64,000 nucleotides of DNA. It comes from Patiria miniata. Its lineage: Eukaryota; Echinodermata; Asteroidea; Valvatida; Asterinidae. Position numbers and translations under genes: made by a program. This document shows, piece by piece, positions 8,264 to 17,200 of this stretch. The first letter of the stretch is position 1. Every line of letters begins with the position of its first letter. The DNA lies in contig NW_024037064.1 of NCBI RefSeq assembly GCF_015706575.1, forward strand, positions 14,361,606-14,425,605, in the 5' to 3' direction. A model generated the notes under the pieces. That model ran no database searches and was not told the origin of the DNA. It was given only the letters and a program-made list of their open reading frames with translations.

Positions 8264-9511
8264 CTACCATCGTTTTTGCAGGTACGCAAACACCAAGGCC
8301 CCCACACCCAAAAACAAAGCCCACACGTGTTCGGCCAACCACGATACGGACTTACTCAGCGCGTTAAATAGCCAACTCAGTATGCTGCTTATGATGCCCG
8401 GCAGAGCACCCAACGCGCTCACTCCGAGTTTTTGAAGAGCAGATGCAAAATTAGCGAGTTGTTTTGAAATCCACTCTTTGATACCGCCTTTTGGTGTTGG
8501 TGTTGGTGTTGGCGATGGTGAGGGTGGGGCACCCGCACCTCTCACGCTAGCGACGATGCTACTCACTATCGTGCTGATGGCTAAACTAAAAGCGGCTAAA
8601 ATACTCACTACGGTCACACCTTGTTCTCTAAACAAGGTTCTAATCTTTTCCGCCAGAGTCGTTTCGTCGCCTAAAATTTTATTAATCGTTTCTTTGATTC
8701 TAGCGATCTGACTTTTGAGCCCTCGTTCGTTGGCTTTTGCGGCTTCTAATCTGGCGGATCTTTCAACGTTCAAGTCGCTCAATTTATCGTTTAACTCTCG
8801 TCGACCCTCTTCGCTGTGAGATTCGTCGAGTTCTTGCCTCGTGGCTGCAATCTCTCGGTCTAGTTCTGTGAGACGCGCTAAATTAAGTTCTAGGTTACCT
8901 CTCAACGTCTGAAGAGTTTTGTCTAAACCCTGGAGTTCTCTGTAATTCAGTCCTTCTGTTTGAGCGCCGGTGTCGCGTTCTAAATCGTCTATAATCTCGA
9001 TTACCTCATCGGTGACTCTGGGTAGTTCTGTCATGGGGATACTCTCGGGTTGTATCGATCGCAGTTGTTGGCTTTGATCGTCACTGAGTGTCTTACGTTC
9101 GTAATGCGTAAAGCCTAATTCCTTTCTAATAAAATCTCTACCGTTTAAACTCATCTTTCTAACATTTAACTCTATAGTCCTCAGAGACAAGAATCTGTCT
9201 GGTTTTCTTTGATCCGTTAACCTTAGTAAGCCTTTACCAGTGTCATAAAATAAACCGTCTTTTTTGAGAATAAATTTTTCGTATCTCGGAGATATTGGTT
9301 TTTCGTATATGTTATAGGTATCGTAAAACTCATCAACGCGCCCATTAGTGACCATGCTTCTTCCTTGATCTAAAACGTCATCTATGTCGGTAGTGAGGAT
9401 TGGTGGTGCAGGAGTATCAAAGTTGTCGTCCAGATTGGTCTCTGCTACATCATCATCGTCATCGTAATCGTAATCATCAACAGGGTCAAAGTCAAATCCT
9501 CCCTCTGCCAT
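8264..9511 (-). CDS. Polinton coiled-coil protein with C-terminal membrane segments
   Basis: The 415-residue product starts at ATG 9511. It opens with an acidic D-rich tail (residues 1-50), then a mixed region, a long coiled coil at about 180-280, a hydrophobic segment containing VTVVSILAAFSLAISTIV near 300-320, a P/S/T linker with PSPSPTPTPTP, and a second hydrophobic region at 355-410 ending in a basic QKRW tail. This order is recurrent in invertebrate Polintons, typically between the two structural blocks. Its role is unknown; a membrane-active virion component is plausible. It converges on the hairpin at 8189-8239 and is the last gene of a minus-strand series that begins at 13,213. Confidence 0.75.
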   Translation of the reverse strand: MAEGGFDFDPVDDYDYDDDDDVAETNLDDNFDTPAPPILTTDIDDVLDQGRSMVTNGRVDEFYDTYNIYEKPISPRYEKFILKKDGLFYDTGKGLLRLTDQRKPDRFLSLRTIELNVRKMSLNGRDFIRKELGFTHYERKTLSDDQSQQLRSIQPESIPMTELPRVTDEVIEIIDDLERDTGAQTEGLNYRELQGLDKTLQTLRGNLELNLARLTELDREIAATRQELDESHSEEGRRELNDKLSDLNVERSARLEAAKANERGLKSQIARIKETINKILGDETTLAEKIRTLFREQGVTVVSILAAFSLAISTIVSSIVASVRGAGAPPSPSPTPTPTPKGGIKEWISKQLANFASALQKLGVSALGALPGIISSILSWLFNALSKSVSWLAEHVWALFLGVGALVFAYLQKRW

Positions 9512-9533
9512 TTATTTAATAAACCTATTTAAA

Positions 9534-9776
9534 TTATGCCGTTTTCATTATACTGCCCGGTAGTATACCCTGGGTCACCAACCAATTTTGCGTGGCCAGA
9601 GCTCCACTTATAATACCCGTCAATTTACCCGCATCTTCTACGCTTAGTTTGCTTAAATCCGGCGCTTTCATTTTGAGTAGTTTATTTCCTACCATGGCGT
9701 ATCCCATCGAAAGACGCGATATGACGGCTCCGTGATAAATCGTATTAGCTATTCCGTTGGTGTCAAAGTTACTCAT
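9534..9776 (-). CDS. Small conserved Polinton protein (80 aa)
   Basis: ATG at 9776 follows an AT-rich start motif (GTTATATTAAAAACG). The product has a short glycine-rich N-terminus and a hydrophobic, alanine-rich C-terminal half (LTGIISGALATQNWLV) that could form a single amphipathic or membrane helix. Small proteins of this type recur between the coiled-coil protein and the ATPase in Polintons. Function is unknown. The reading frame is intact. Confidence 0.65.
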   Translation of the reverse strand: MSNFDTNGIANTIYHGAVISRLSMGYAMVGNKLLKMKAPDLSKLSVEDAGKLTGIISGALATQNWLVTQGILPGSIMKTA

Positions 9777-9809
9777 CGTTTTTAATATAACAATTTTTAA
9801 ATTGCTGGT

Positions 9810-10193
9810 TTATTCCATGTCTAGCGTTTTGGGGGCGCTGGGTGTAGTGGGCTGCGTGACTACCGGCACTGGCTGTACTACCGGCGCAGTTGCCTTACTT
9901 TTTAGTACCAGCAACCCCACTCCTATTATGGACGCTATTGCACCCCACATCGCCCAAGAGTTGTAGTCTGGTGAGCTCGTAGCTTCGTCCGATGTTACAT
10001 CCATTTTTGCTAATTTTAATTTCATCTGTCTATTGTGCTCGGCTAAAGCTTTACCCTGCTGAATTCGTTTAGGATTTTTAGTCTTGGTCACTCTCGTTAC
10101 CGTCTGTGATGACGTTGTTTTTATCGGTTGAGGCGTCTCTGTCTCTGCTGGTTGAGCTGCAGGCGTTGCTGTCGCTGCTTTCTGATCTTCCAT
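9810..10193 (-). CDS. Small Polinton membrane protein (127 aa)
   Basis: ATG at 10,193. The first half is rich in A, T, P and Q, then a basic segment KNPKRIQQGKALAEHNRQ, which I recognise as a recurrent motif of a small Polinton protein. A single membrane helix (WGAIASIIGVGLLVLKSK) follows at about residues 83-100, then a P/V/T-rich tail. The layout suggests a type II or tail-exposed membrane protein, possibly virion-associated. Its first 116 bases overlap the 3' end of the frame to its right in another reading frame. Confidence 0.65.
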   Translation of the reverse strand: MEDQKAATATPAAQPAETETPQPIKTTSSQTVTRVTKTKNPKRIQQGKALAEHNRQMKLKLAKMDVTSDEATSSPDYNSWAMWGAIASIIGVGLLVLKSKATAPVVQPVPVVTQPTTPSAPKTLDME

Positions 10194-10554
10194 TTATTAT
10201 ATTAGGTTTATTAAATTTCAAATGTTTTGTTGTGATAATCGTAGCAACTAGGGGTAATATAAAAGTTCCGTACTTGTAACAAACGTCGCTCAACATACCA
10301 GCCATACTCGCGCTTATAATAGGATCAGAACTCAAGTCGTTGGTGAGTTCTTCTTCAGAATCTATAGTGACGTTATATCCTAAAACTTGTACGGGTGTAA
10401 CAACAGCTAACACTCTCGAAAATAGACTTAAAGTGTATTTACCAACGGTTTTAACAATTTCATTTCCAAATTTAGTTTCGTACAGATGATATAATTTGTC
10501 GAGTTCTTTACTGTCAAGAGCTTCGATATGTTTAACGGTGTATTCCTTTCCCAA
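10078..10554 (-). CDS. Polinton protein of unknown function, start codon missing
   Basis: The open frame encodes about 158 residues: a charged N-terminus with YTVKHIEALDSKELDKLY, a middle helical region, a hydrophobic helix near residues 90-110 (YGTFILPLVATIITTKHLKF), and a polar S/D/N-rich tail. The N-terminal part matches a recurring Polinton protein. There is no ATG: the frame opens after a stop at about 10,575 and the first usable codon is TTG at 10,554, so the original start may be lost. The polar tail lies wholly inside the overlap with the next gene and may be read only because an earlier stop codon was mutated. Confidence 0.5.
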   Translation of the reverse strand: MGKEYTVKHIEALDSKELDKLYHLYETKFGNEIVKTVGKYTLSLFSRVLAVVTPVQVLGYNVTIDSEEELTNDLSSDPIISASMAGMLSDVCYKYGTFILPLVATIITTKHLKFNKPNIINGRSESSDSNACSSTSRDRDASTDKNNVITDGNESDQD

Positions 10555-10887
10555 GTACTTTCTAGAGTTTAATTAGAAACGAATTTAATTTTGTTGTAGC
10601 TTTTGCAACTTTGTTACAAAGGCAAAGGTACTCGTAGGTGTAAAACGATAAATTAATCGATATGACGATAATAGCCAAAAACTGCAAATACTCGAATATT
10701 GCTATCATTTACCTACAGCAAAATACATTTTGTTGACGTTTGTTGATTAACAAATTGTAATGCTTGTATAGTTTATTGAATAGGTTGCTACTCAGCAAGC
10801 TATTAATTGTTACTCACCTAGTTATTAATTGTTACCCACCTAGTTATTAATTGTTACCCACCTAGCTATTAATTGCTACTCACCTAG
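10555..10887. repeat. AT-rich gap with about 22-bp tandem repeats
   Basis: No gene is seen. Between about 10,796 and 10,895 a unit close to CTATTAATTGTTACYCACCTAG is repeated four to five times; the last copy runs into the 3' end of the ATPase gene. The rest is AT-rich without clear motifs. Confidence 0.7.
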
Positions 10888-11493
10888 CTACTCAAGTAGC
10901 TCGTAACTAACTGGAGGTTCGGTGTATACGACCAATTTACTATATTTCACATCTCTCAAACGTCGTTTTATATAATCTCGTTTTTCAATCGGTACGACGT
11001 CATTTTCGTCTAACGCTTGATCAAACGATGTTTTATCTTTGCAGTAAAATAAAGCCAGCCAGGCCGTGTTTTCTCTATAATCTTTTAAAACGCTGTTGTA
11101 CTTTTGGGTCAGTAACCAACAGCTGTGATTTACGTGTCTTCCGCTAAATGCCATTTTGCTTAGCGCGCACGTCTTTTTACGATATTTAATCTCTTGATCC
11201 GAAGAGCAATCGTCCACGATAAACAGCGTGGCAACACCTTCGAATATTTTACTGTAAAAATCGATCGCTTCGTTGTGCGTCATCTTGTACAATTCCGGAT
11301 CGCAGAGGTATACCTCGAGATCTGCGTAAATCCACTTTCTTTCTATGTACGTTTTGTTTTTAAATATGGTAGGGCAAATGATGACTATCGCTTCAAATGT
11401 ATTTTTATAGTCTGACTCTAACAGATCCAAAATCCATTTGGTTTTACCCGAATTTGTTTTGCCGACGATTAAAGCGCAATGCGGTTGTGTCAT
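10888..11493 (-). CDS. Polinton packaging ATPase (FtsK/HerA superfamily)
   Basis: The 201-residue product starts at ATG 11,493. Walker A is GKTNSGKT at residues 11-18 and Walker B is LFIVDD at 90-95, with an arginine-rich segment and a conserved LTQKYNSVLKDYR stretch after it. This is the A32-like genome-packaging ATPase that Polintons share with poxviruses, virophages and adintoviruses; it would pump DNA into a preformed capsid. Length is typical (about 200-250 residues) and the frame is intact. It lies two bases downstream of the major capsid gene, as expected for co-transcribed morphogenesis genes. Confidence 0.85.
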   Translation of the reverse strand: MTQPHCALIVGKTNSGKTKWILDLLESDYKNTFEAIVIICPTIFKNKTYIERKWIYADLEVYLCDPELYKMTHNEAIDFYSKIFEGVATLFIVDDCSSDQEIKYRKKTCALSKMAFSGRHVNHSCWLLTQKYNSVLKDYRENTAWLALFYCKDKTSFDQALDENDVVPIEKRDYIKRRLRDVKYSKLVVYTEPPVSYELLE

Positions 11494-11494
11494 T

Positions 11495-12754
11495 TTAACT
11501 TAACAGAGATTTAAAATTCCCGTCTTCCAAGTTCAATTGAGCATCCATGACCAAAAATACGTACATCGTGAGGTCACCTTGACTTTCGGCTTCTCTGTTA
11601 AATTGAATATTGATGCCTCCTCCGTCTCCGAGTTTCCTACCAGATCCGTGAGCGGAATTGTCGTCGTTACTTCTAAAATCGAGCCACAGACCGTACTTGT
11701 TTTTTAGATAGTCTCCGAGGTCACAGCCCGTCAAATTTAAGTCTTTAGCTACTCCGCGCCCGCTTTCGGTATCGCTGTCTCCAAAGAACTTGTTAATTTC
11801 GTTCCAGTGTTGATATTGAAACATGCCTTGACTGTAGAGTTGATTGGGTTTACCTTCTACAGTCACCGATGTTTTGGTTAGTTTTGGATTATAAAATCGC
11901 TGCGGGCTTTTCTCAGTGGGATCTTTAAACAAAAACAAAATACCCTTGAGACTCCTGATGGGTTGATTGACGCTGACGTTCCAAAGCGTGTCCGATTTGT
12001 TGACAGGTCTAACTTCTAACGAGTGGATTTTATCAAACAGATATTGCATTAACCCCTTGTGTTTATTTCTGATGGTGATGGCTAGGTCTCTGTTGGTCAC
12101 CACTTCGTATTCGAGAGACAAGTCTGAGATAGAATACATCGCCGCCGTATCTGAACTGTTGACTACTTTATCGTGATCGTTAAACTTTATCTCGTACGTC
12201 AGAGGTTGTTTTAAACCGCTGGGGTAAAAAAGGTGATGCGAAGTCAGTATGTCAATGTCTAGGGGAATACAATATCTGTTACCATAGGCATCCGCGATGG
12301 CCTGATCTTTACCGTTGTTGGCGCCCGCGTTAGCATCTTGAGCCCCAATTCTTAGTTTAGACACGTTTTCTTTTTCTATGCCCGAGTACGCCATGTTTCG
12401 AGTTGCCGAGCTGTTGATCCAATTGTCTTTAAAGTTGTGATACACGTCGGCGTTACGATAACTTATAATTTCGTGACCTTGAAGCCTGACGCTGATTTCG
12501 CTGACTAAATTTCTGGCCAAATTGCCAAAAATGGTTCTATTGTTGTCACCTCCACCTTCGAGTTCTAAATTGAAAGCTAGTTTACAAGTGTCGGGTACGA
12601 TCACGTCGTCTACACCCAATTGAGGAAACTTGACCCTCAGCGTTTGCCCCGCCGATATACTACTAGGATTGTGGGTAATGACCACCTCTTTTCTCTCACC
12701 CTTGATAGATCTGGGTACTTTTAATAGCCTGCTGGGATTGAGCTTTTTCCATAC
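11495..12754 (-). CDS. Polinton major capsid protein (double jelly roll)
   Basis: The product is about 419 residues from ATG 12,754. It carries segments I recognise from Polinton major capsid proteins: VITHNPSSIS, DDVIVPDTCKLAFNLEL, AIADAYGNRY, SLEYEVVTN, VEGKPNQLYSQGM and MYVFLVMDAQLN. The fold in this family is two jelly rolls per subunit building hexon-like trimers. The start is doubtful. An out-of-frame ATG at 12,764 has the better upstream AT-rich context, and a run of six A (on the minus strand, 12,719-12,724) lies between the two candidate frames. The N-terminus may therefore be frameshifted, while the core from about residue 20 on is open. It is followed directly by the packaging ATPase. 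Confidence 0.8.
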   Translation of the reverse strand, partial: VWKKLNPSRLLKVPRSIKGERKEVVITHNPSSISAGQTLRVKFPQLGVDDVIVPDTCKLAFNLELEGGGDNNRTIFGNLARNLVSEISVRLQGHEIISYRNADVYHNFKDNWINSSATRNMAYSGIEKENVSKLRIGAQDANAGANNGKDQAIADAYGNRYCIPLDIDILTSHHLFYPSGLKQPLTYEIKFNDHDKVVNSSDTAAMYSISDLSLEYEVVTNRDLAITIRNKHKGLMQYLFDKIHSLEVRPVNKSDTLWNVSVNQPIRSLKGILFLFKDPTEKSPQRFYNPKLTKTSVTVEGKPNQLYSQGMFQYQHWNEINKFFGDSDTESGRGVAKDLNLTGCDLGDYLKNKYGLWLDFRSNDDNSAHGSGRKLGDGGGINIQFNREAESQGDLTMYVFLVMDAQLNLEDGNFKSLLS

Positions 12755-12784
12755 GCATTCATTTTATTTATACGAGTTTTAAAT

Positions 12785-13213
12785 TTAAAGATATCTGTAA
12801 GCCAAGAAGCCCACCAAAAGCGTTCCTCCCGCGATAAACGCGAGTTCTCTTTCTATTTGTTCGTCGCTAGGCTCGTAAAAATCTTCGAGTTTGGGTTCGC
12901 GTTGCAGTCCTACGGGTAGTTCGGTAGATTGACCACTCACCTCGTTGTAGTAACGCAACGCTAGGTCTACGTCGGAAAATGTTTCTTTAGAGACATTTTG
13001 TTTTCTGATACGTTCGTTTAGAAAATCTAGATATTTCGTTCGTTCTCGTTGCCACTTATCTTTGGCGGCTGAGAGTTGTTCTATCGCTAAATCGTGTCTC
13101 TTACGCTCCTCGTCGACATCCCTCTGTTTCAGATTTGAAAAGAAAAAGTTTGAACCCGTAAAAGCTAAGGCGTTGACGATCGCGCCTCCTAACATCATAG
13201 CAACGCTAGCCAT
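12785..13213 (-). CDS. Conserved Polinton coiled-coil protein (142 aa)
   Basis: ATG at 13,213 lies behind the AT-rich divergent promoter. The product has an N-terminal hydrophobic helix (MLGGAIVNALAFTGSNFFF), a coiled coil with ERKRHDLAIEQLSAAKDKW, a conserved EPKLEDFYEPSDEQ block near residues 105-120, and a C-terminal hydrophobic helix. I know this gene as a recurrent neighbour of the capsid gene in invertebrate Polintons; its function is not established. Hydrophobic ends around a coiled coil suggest a membrane-linked virion protein. The frame is intact and starts the minus-strand morphogenesis series. Confidence 0.75.
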   Translation of the reverse strand: MASVAMMLGGAIVNALAFTGSNFFFSNLKQRDVDEERKRHDLAIEQLSAAKDKWQRERTKYLDFLNERIRKQNVSKETFSDVDLALRYYNEVSGQSTELPVGLQREPKLEDFYEPSDEQIERELAFIAGGTLLVGFLAYRYL

Positions 13214-13244
13214 ATTATTATAAACGTCTTTTATATTAAATAAT
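13214..13244. promoter_or_regulatory. Divergent promoter between capsid block and integrase
   Basis: A 31-bp intergenic space holds CTTTTATATTAAATAATATG. The same TTTTATATTAAA core occurs before the genes starting at 5500, 6694, 6748 and (shortened) 9776. It probably supplies the core promoter for both directions. Confidence 0.5.
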
Positions 13245-14243
13245 ATGCAAACATTAGCTAAACTGTATTATAGCCCGAGTGGTTATTGGAGAGGTGAAAG
13301 TGCAGTCGAACATTTACACGATAAAACCAAAATCGATAAAAAGGTAATCAGAGATTGGCTTAAAAAACAAGCGATTTGGCAAATTTATCTGCCGGGTCCT
13401 GCATATGTACCCAGGCCTACGAGTACTTTGCGAGAGTTTGAAACACCAAACGACTTTCACCAAATGGATGTGCTATACCTACCCTGGGATAAAATAAAAC
13501 GCAAGACTTATAAATACGCTTTGACGGTTGTCGACGTTGCGAGTCGATACCACGAAGCAGAACCTTTGGTTTCTAAAACGGCGGATTCTACCCAGGATGC
13601 TATCGTCAAGATTTACGCGAGGTCGCCTTTGAGTTACCCTAAAACGTTGAGAGTAGACGCCGGTACCGAATTTAAAGGCGCATTTAAAAAATGGATGGCT
13701 TCAAAAAACGTCGAGATTATCGTCGGCGAACCCGGAAACCACCGGTCGCAGGGTATCGTAGAAAGATTTAATCGAACGCTAGCCGAAAGACTGTTTGGTC
13801 ATCAGTACGCTCAAGAAATGTTAAATCCCGATAGTAGAAACACGCAATGGGTCGAGCGATTACCCAGCGTGATCAAAGCTATAAACGATGAAACGACGAG
13901 ATTAATAGCTAAAGCACCGTCAGAGGCGGTTAAACTAGAACAGGTCCGGCAATCGCCGGCTAACCCCGTTAAAACAAAAGAGCAACAATTACCGCAAGAC
14001 GCAATGGTTAGATATTTATATTACCCGGGCGAGCAAGAGGGTGGAACCTCGAGAAGAGCCACGGACCCCATTTGGAGCGTAGACATCTTCAAGTTGAAAA
14101 AAAGAACGAGTCAATTTAAAATGATTAACGGTAAAAAAGTCACGACGGGTCCTACTCTTTATTACCTTCAAAATGGTCCAAAAAGGAGTTTTGTGAGACA
14201 AGAGCTTCAAGTTGTACCCGAGGACACGCAATTACCGCCGTAG
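13245..14243 (+). CDS. Polinton integrase (retroviral-type DDE)
   Basis: The 332-residue product starts at ATG 13,245. An N-terminal helix-turn-helix-like region (residues 5-45) precedes the catalytic core. The acidic triad is D75 (FHQMDVLYL), D138 (RVDAGTEF) and E173 (GIVERFNR), giving the D,35-E spacing of retroviral-type integrases. A basic C-terminal region follows with segments resembling an SH3-like or chromo-type DNA-binding tail (YYLQNGPKRSFVRQEL). The enzyme would insert the linear element, normally making 6-bp target duplications. The frame is intact. Its last 37 bases overlap the 3' end of PolB on the other strand. Confidence 0.9.
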   Translation: MQTLAKLYYSPSGYWRGESAVEHLHDKTKIDKKVIRDWLKKQAIWQIYLPGPAYVPRPTSTLREFETPNDFHQMDVLYLPWDKIKRKTYKYALTVVDVASRYHEAEPLVSKTADSTQDAIVKIYARSPLSYPKTLRVDAGTEFKGAFKKWMASKNVEIIVGEPGNHRSQGIVERFNRTLAERLFGHQYAQEMLNPDSRNTQWVERLPSVIKAINDETTRLIAKAPSEAVKLEQVRQSPANPVKTKEQQLPQDAMVRYLYYPGEQEGGTSRRATDPIWSVDIFKLKKRTSQFKMINGKKVTTGPTLYYLQNGPKRSFVRQELQVVPEDTQLPP

Positions 14244-17200
14244 TGACCAAAAGCCAGCGTGTTTATACCGTCCGGTAAAATGTACCTCTTTTTGTCTAAC
14301 GGACTCAACGATAGTTTATTTTGAGATACGGTGTAAAGGATGTGATTTTCCGATCTAATGTGAGTCATGGTTTCGTAATGAGATTTTTTGTTTAAGATGC
14401 AGTCGTAGTAGTGTCGGTGTTTTAATTTCTTAGAGGTAACCGATTTTGTGACACCCTTGGCTTTTTTCAGGTTGATGTCAGCGGTTAAAATCGAGTACAT
14501 TTTAGGTCTTATACAAACGACTTCTTTGATTATTTTACCTCCAAACTCGTCTTTAAATTTACCGATCACTTTCTTATTGGTTGGATCGTACAAAGGATGA
14601 TCCGTCGGATAATTCGAAAGGTCGTAGTGTTGCCCGTTTTGCTGCATATCTTTGTATACGTCGTCCGTGTGCACTACGAGTACCAAACTGTCTGTATCTG
14701 TGTACATCAACCTGATTTTATCTTTATACTTGTCTTTTAAATGGTTGTAATAAAAATCGTACATCAGCGTCTTTGAGAGATCCAAGATACTCACTCCGCA
14801 ATAGATCGGTTTGTTTAACACGGTTTTAGTGTTGTACATTTCGACAAATGACAATTTGCATTCTGAAAATGACGTCGTCGTTTTGTAGCTCGGTTTCTGT
14901 ATAATTTTTTGGTATTTATCTCGATCGTCATCGTTATTGTCTCTGAGCAGGTAACCGTCAATCCTGTTTCTGACGTTTTCCATCGTCTTACCAAACACGC
15001 TGTTATTCATCAGTTTAAAAAAGTCTTTCTCAAAATCAGAGGTCGCTTTTGTTCGGAGTTGCGTGTTTTTGTCTATGTAAGATGCCATCCAAGGCGCTTG
15101 TTTAAATTGCAGCACTCGATGTACCTTTTTAAGTTTCAAGCCGAGTTTGAGATACAACTGCAACGTGACGTAGTGCAAAACATATTTTTGTTTAGGATTA
15201 AGGGTACACGTCAATTTTTGCACGTTGCTACTAGGTTCAGTATCCAATAACTCGTTCTGATAATCAGACATCCATTCTTTTGGTATGACGATATTTTCTG
15301 GCGCTAGGGGATAATCATTGTGCAGGTCGTGGAGATTGTCCGGATAATCAAGGTCTACTTCGAAGCAGTAACCGGTGTTTGACGTTTTCCTGAGAGATAA
15401 TATCTTGGACTCGGTAAACGTTTTTGTAGACACCCATTTAAAGTCTTTGTACGGCAGGTATTGACTCATGGCCCAGCCGTACAGATTGTTTGCATCGAGG
15501 TAGGTGATGTAACTCGATGGCTCGTTTGGATTATGGTCGGGTAGGTATTTGTTATTGGCTTTGTGGTATCTCATACCACCCACGCTCGAGATACCACCTC
15601 TTTTTGCCTTTTCAAAAAATAAATGTTTGTCTACGTCTTGCAATAGTTCGAGTTTAATTTCCGAGTGTTTTAACAAGGCATCCCACGACAATCCTGGTGC
15701 TGTATAGTAATTAGCCGGATCTAACGCGTAGTTTGTAATGCACGTTTTCCTAAAGTTTTCAAATACGCATGCCAGTAATAACGTATCGGTAGTGACGTAC
15801 AAATCGTGATATTCCCCCATGTTTTTAACTTTAAACTCATTCCACGTCAGTTTAGCTCTGTCGTAGTCTTCTCGCGATATATTTTCGTCTTTTAGACTGC
15901 TGTAAAATTGTTCGATGGGGGGTAGGCTGGTCTCTTGAAATCTATCAAACGAGTCCATGTATTCATACGGATAAACTCCTTTTTGTAACAACGAGTCGAT
16001 GTTTTGACGATTCAAATGTTCTCTGAGTAGTTTAAACGACTCTCTCGGACAAGCTTTAGATAATCTATCCAACGAAGACGCCATAAAATTAAACGAGTCT
16101 ATAAATCGCATATTTCCGATCGAAAACGAAATATACTTTTCCGAATTTCTAGCGATAACTTGTACTTCCTTTTCATCGTACTCTGAAATACTCTGCATGA
16201 TCAAGTGAGCGTCGTAATTTTGCAGATCGTGAAAGACATCCGGAATGGGGGTAAAACCTGGTTTAACTTGTAATTTTAGATTGCAGTAGGCGTGCGCGGC
16301 ACCTCTATATCTACCCGTGACGTGGCAGTGATCTCTCACCTTTCTAAATTTGTTGATTTTCTTTTTGCATTCGAGGCATTTAGACTCGGTAAATCCATTT
16401 TTGTTTTCGTACTGATGTTCTTTTATTTGTTTTTCTGTTTTTGGTTTTTTGGGTTTCTGGCACTGACAGTTGCACGAGTAATTGGGATAAATTGGTTTCT
16501 CGCAAATCCAACACGTGTTTGATTTATCATGATGTTCTTTAGCTCGCTCGTTAAATTTCATGGGTTGGGGTTTTTTTAATATGCAATTTATGTCGCTTTG
16601 TATTTTTAACATTTTATGTACAAACTTTGATGCGGCATCTTTACCTCTATAATTCTCTTGATACGCATTGGTGCCGTCGCATCTAACTACTACCAACGAG
16701 TAACCGCTAGCTTTGTGAATGTTTGTCTTTTGCGTGTTGTTCTTTTTATCGTCCGAGTTTTTTTCTAATATTGATTCAAAGTCGGCGTAAACTACAAAAG
16801 GTGCTTTTTGTTTAAACCTGTAGTTTTTAAATTCTAATATTGGCACATCATTTTCGTCGACTATCCACTCGTTATTTACATATTTTCGCTTAGCGGTAGG
16901 AAATACAATCTTTGACGGATGTGTATCTATACCGTTACAATCGGTCATGTGTCTATCTAATTTTACTTGCGTTCTATAATGACACAGGCACCTTCGACAA
17001 AAATATTTCTTACTTTTATGTTTTGTAACGTTGTAAATCAATCTCGAAAAATTATTTATCCAGCAGTAGTGATGCTTGTCGCCCTCAGAAAACAAAAACA
17101 GATCGATAGGCCGTGACTCTGGTTTATAGTTTTTAGACACGTATAACGGATATATTTCCTCCTCATAACCGTATACGTTTATCGTTAAATTATTTTGTCT

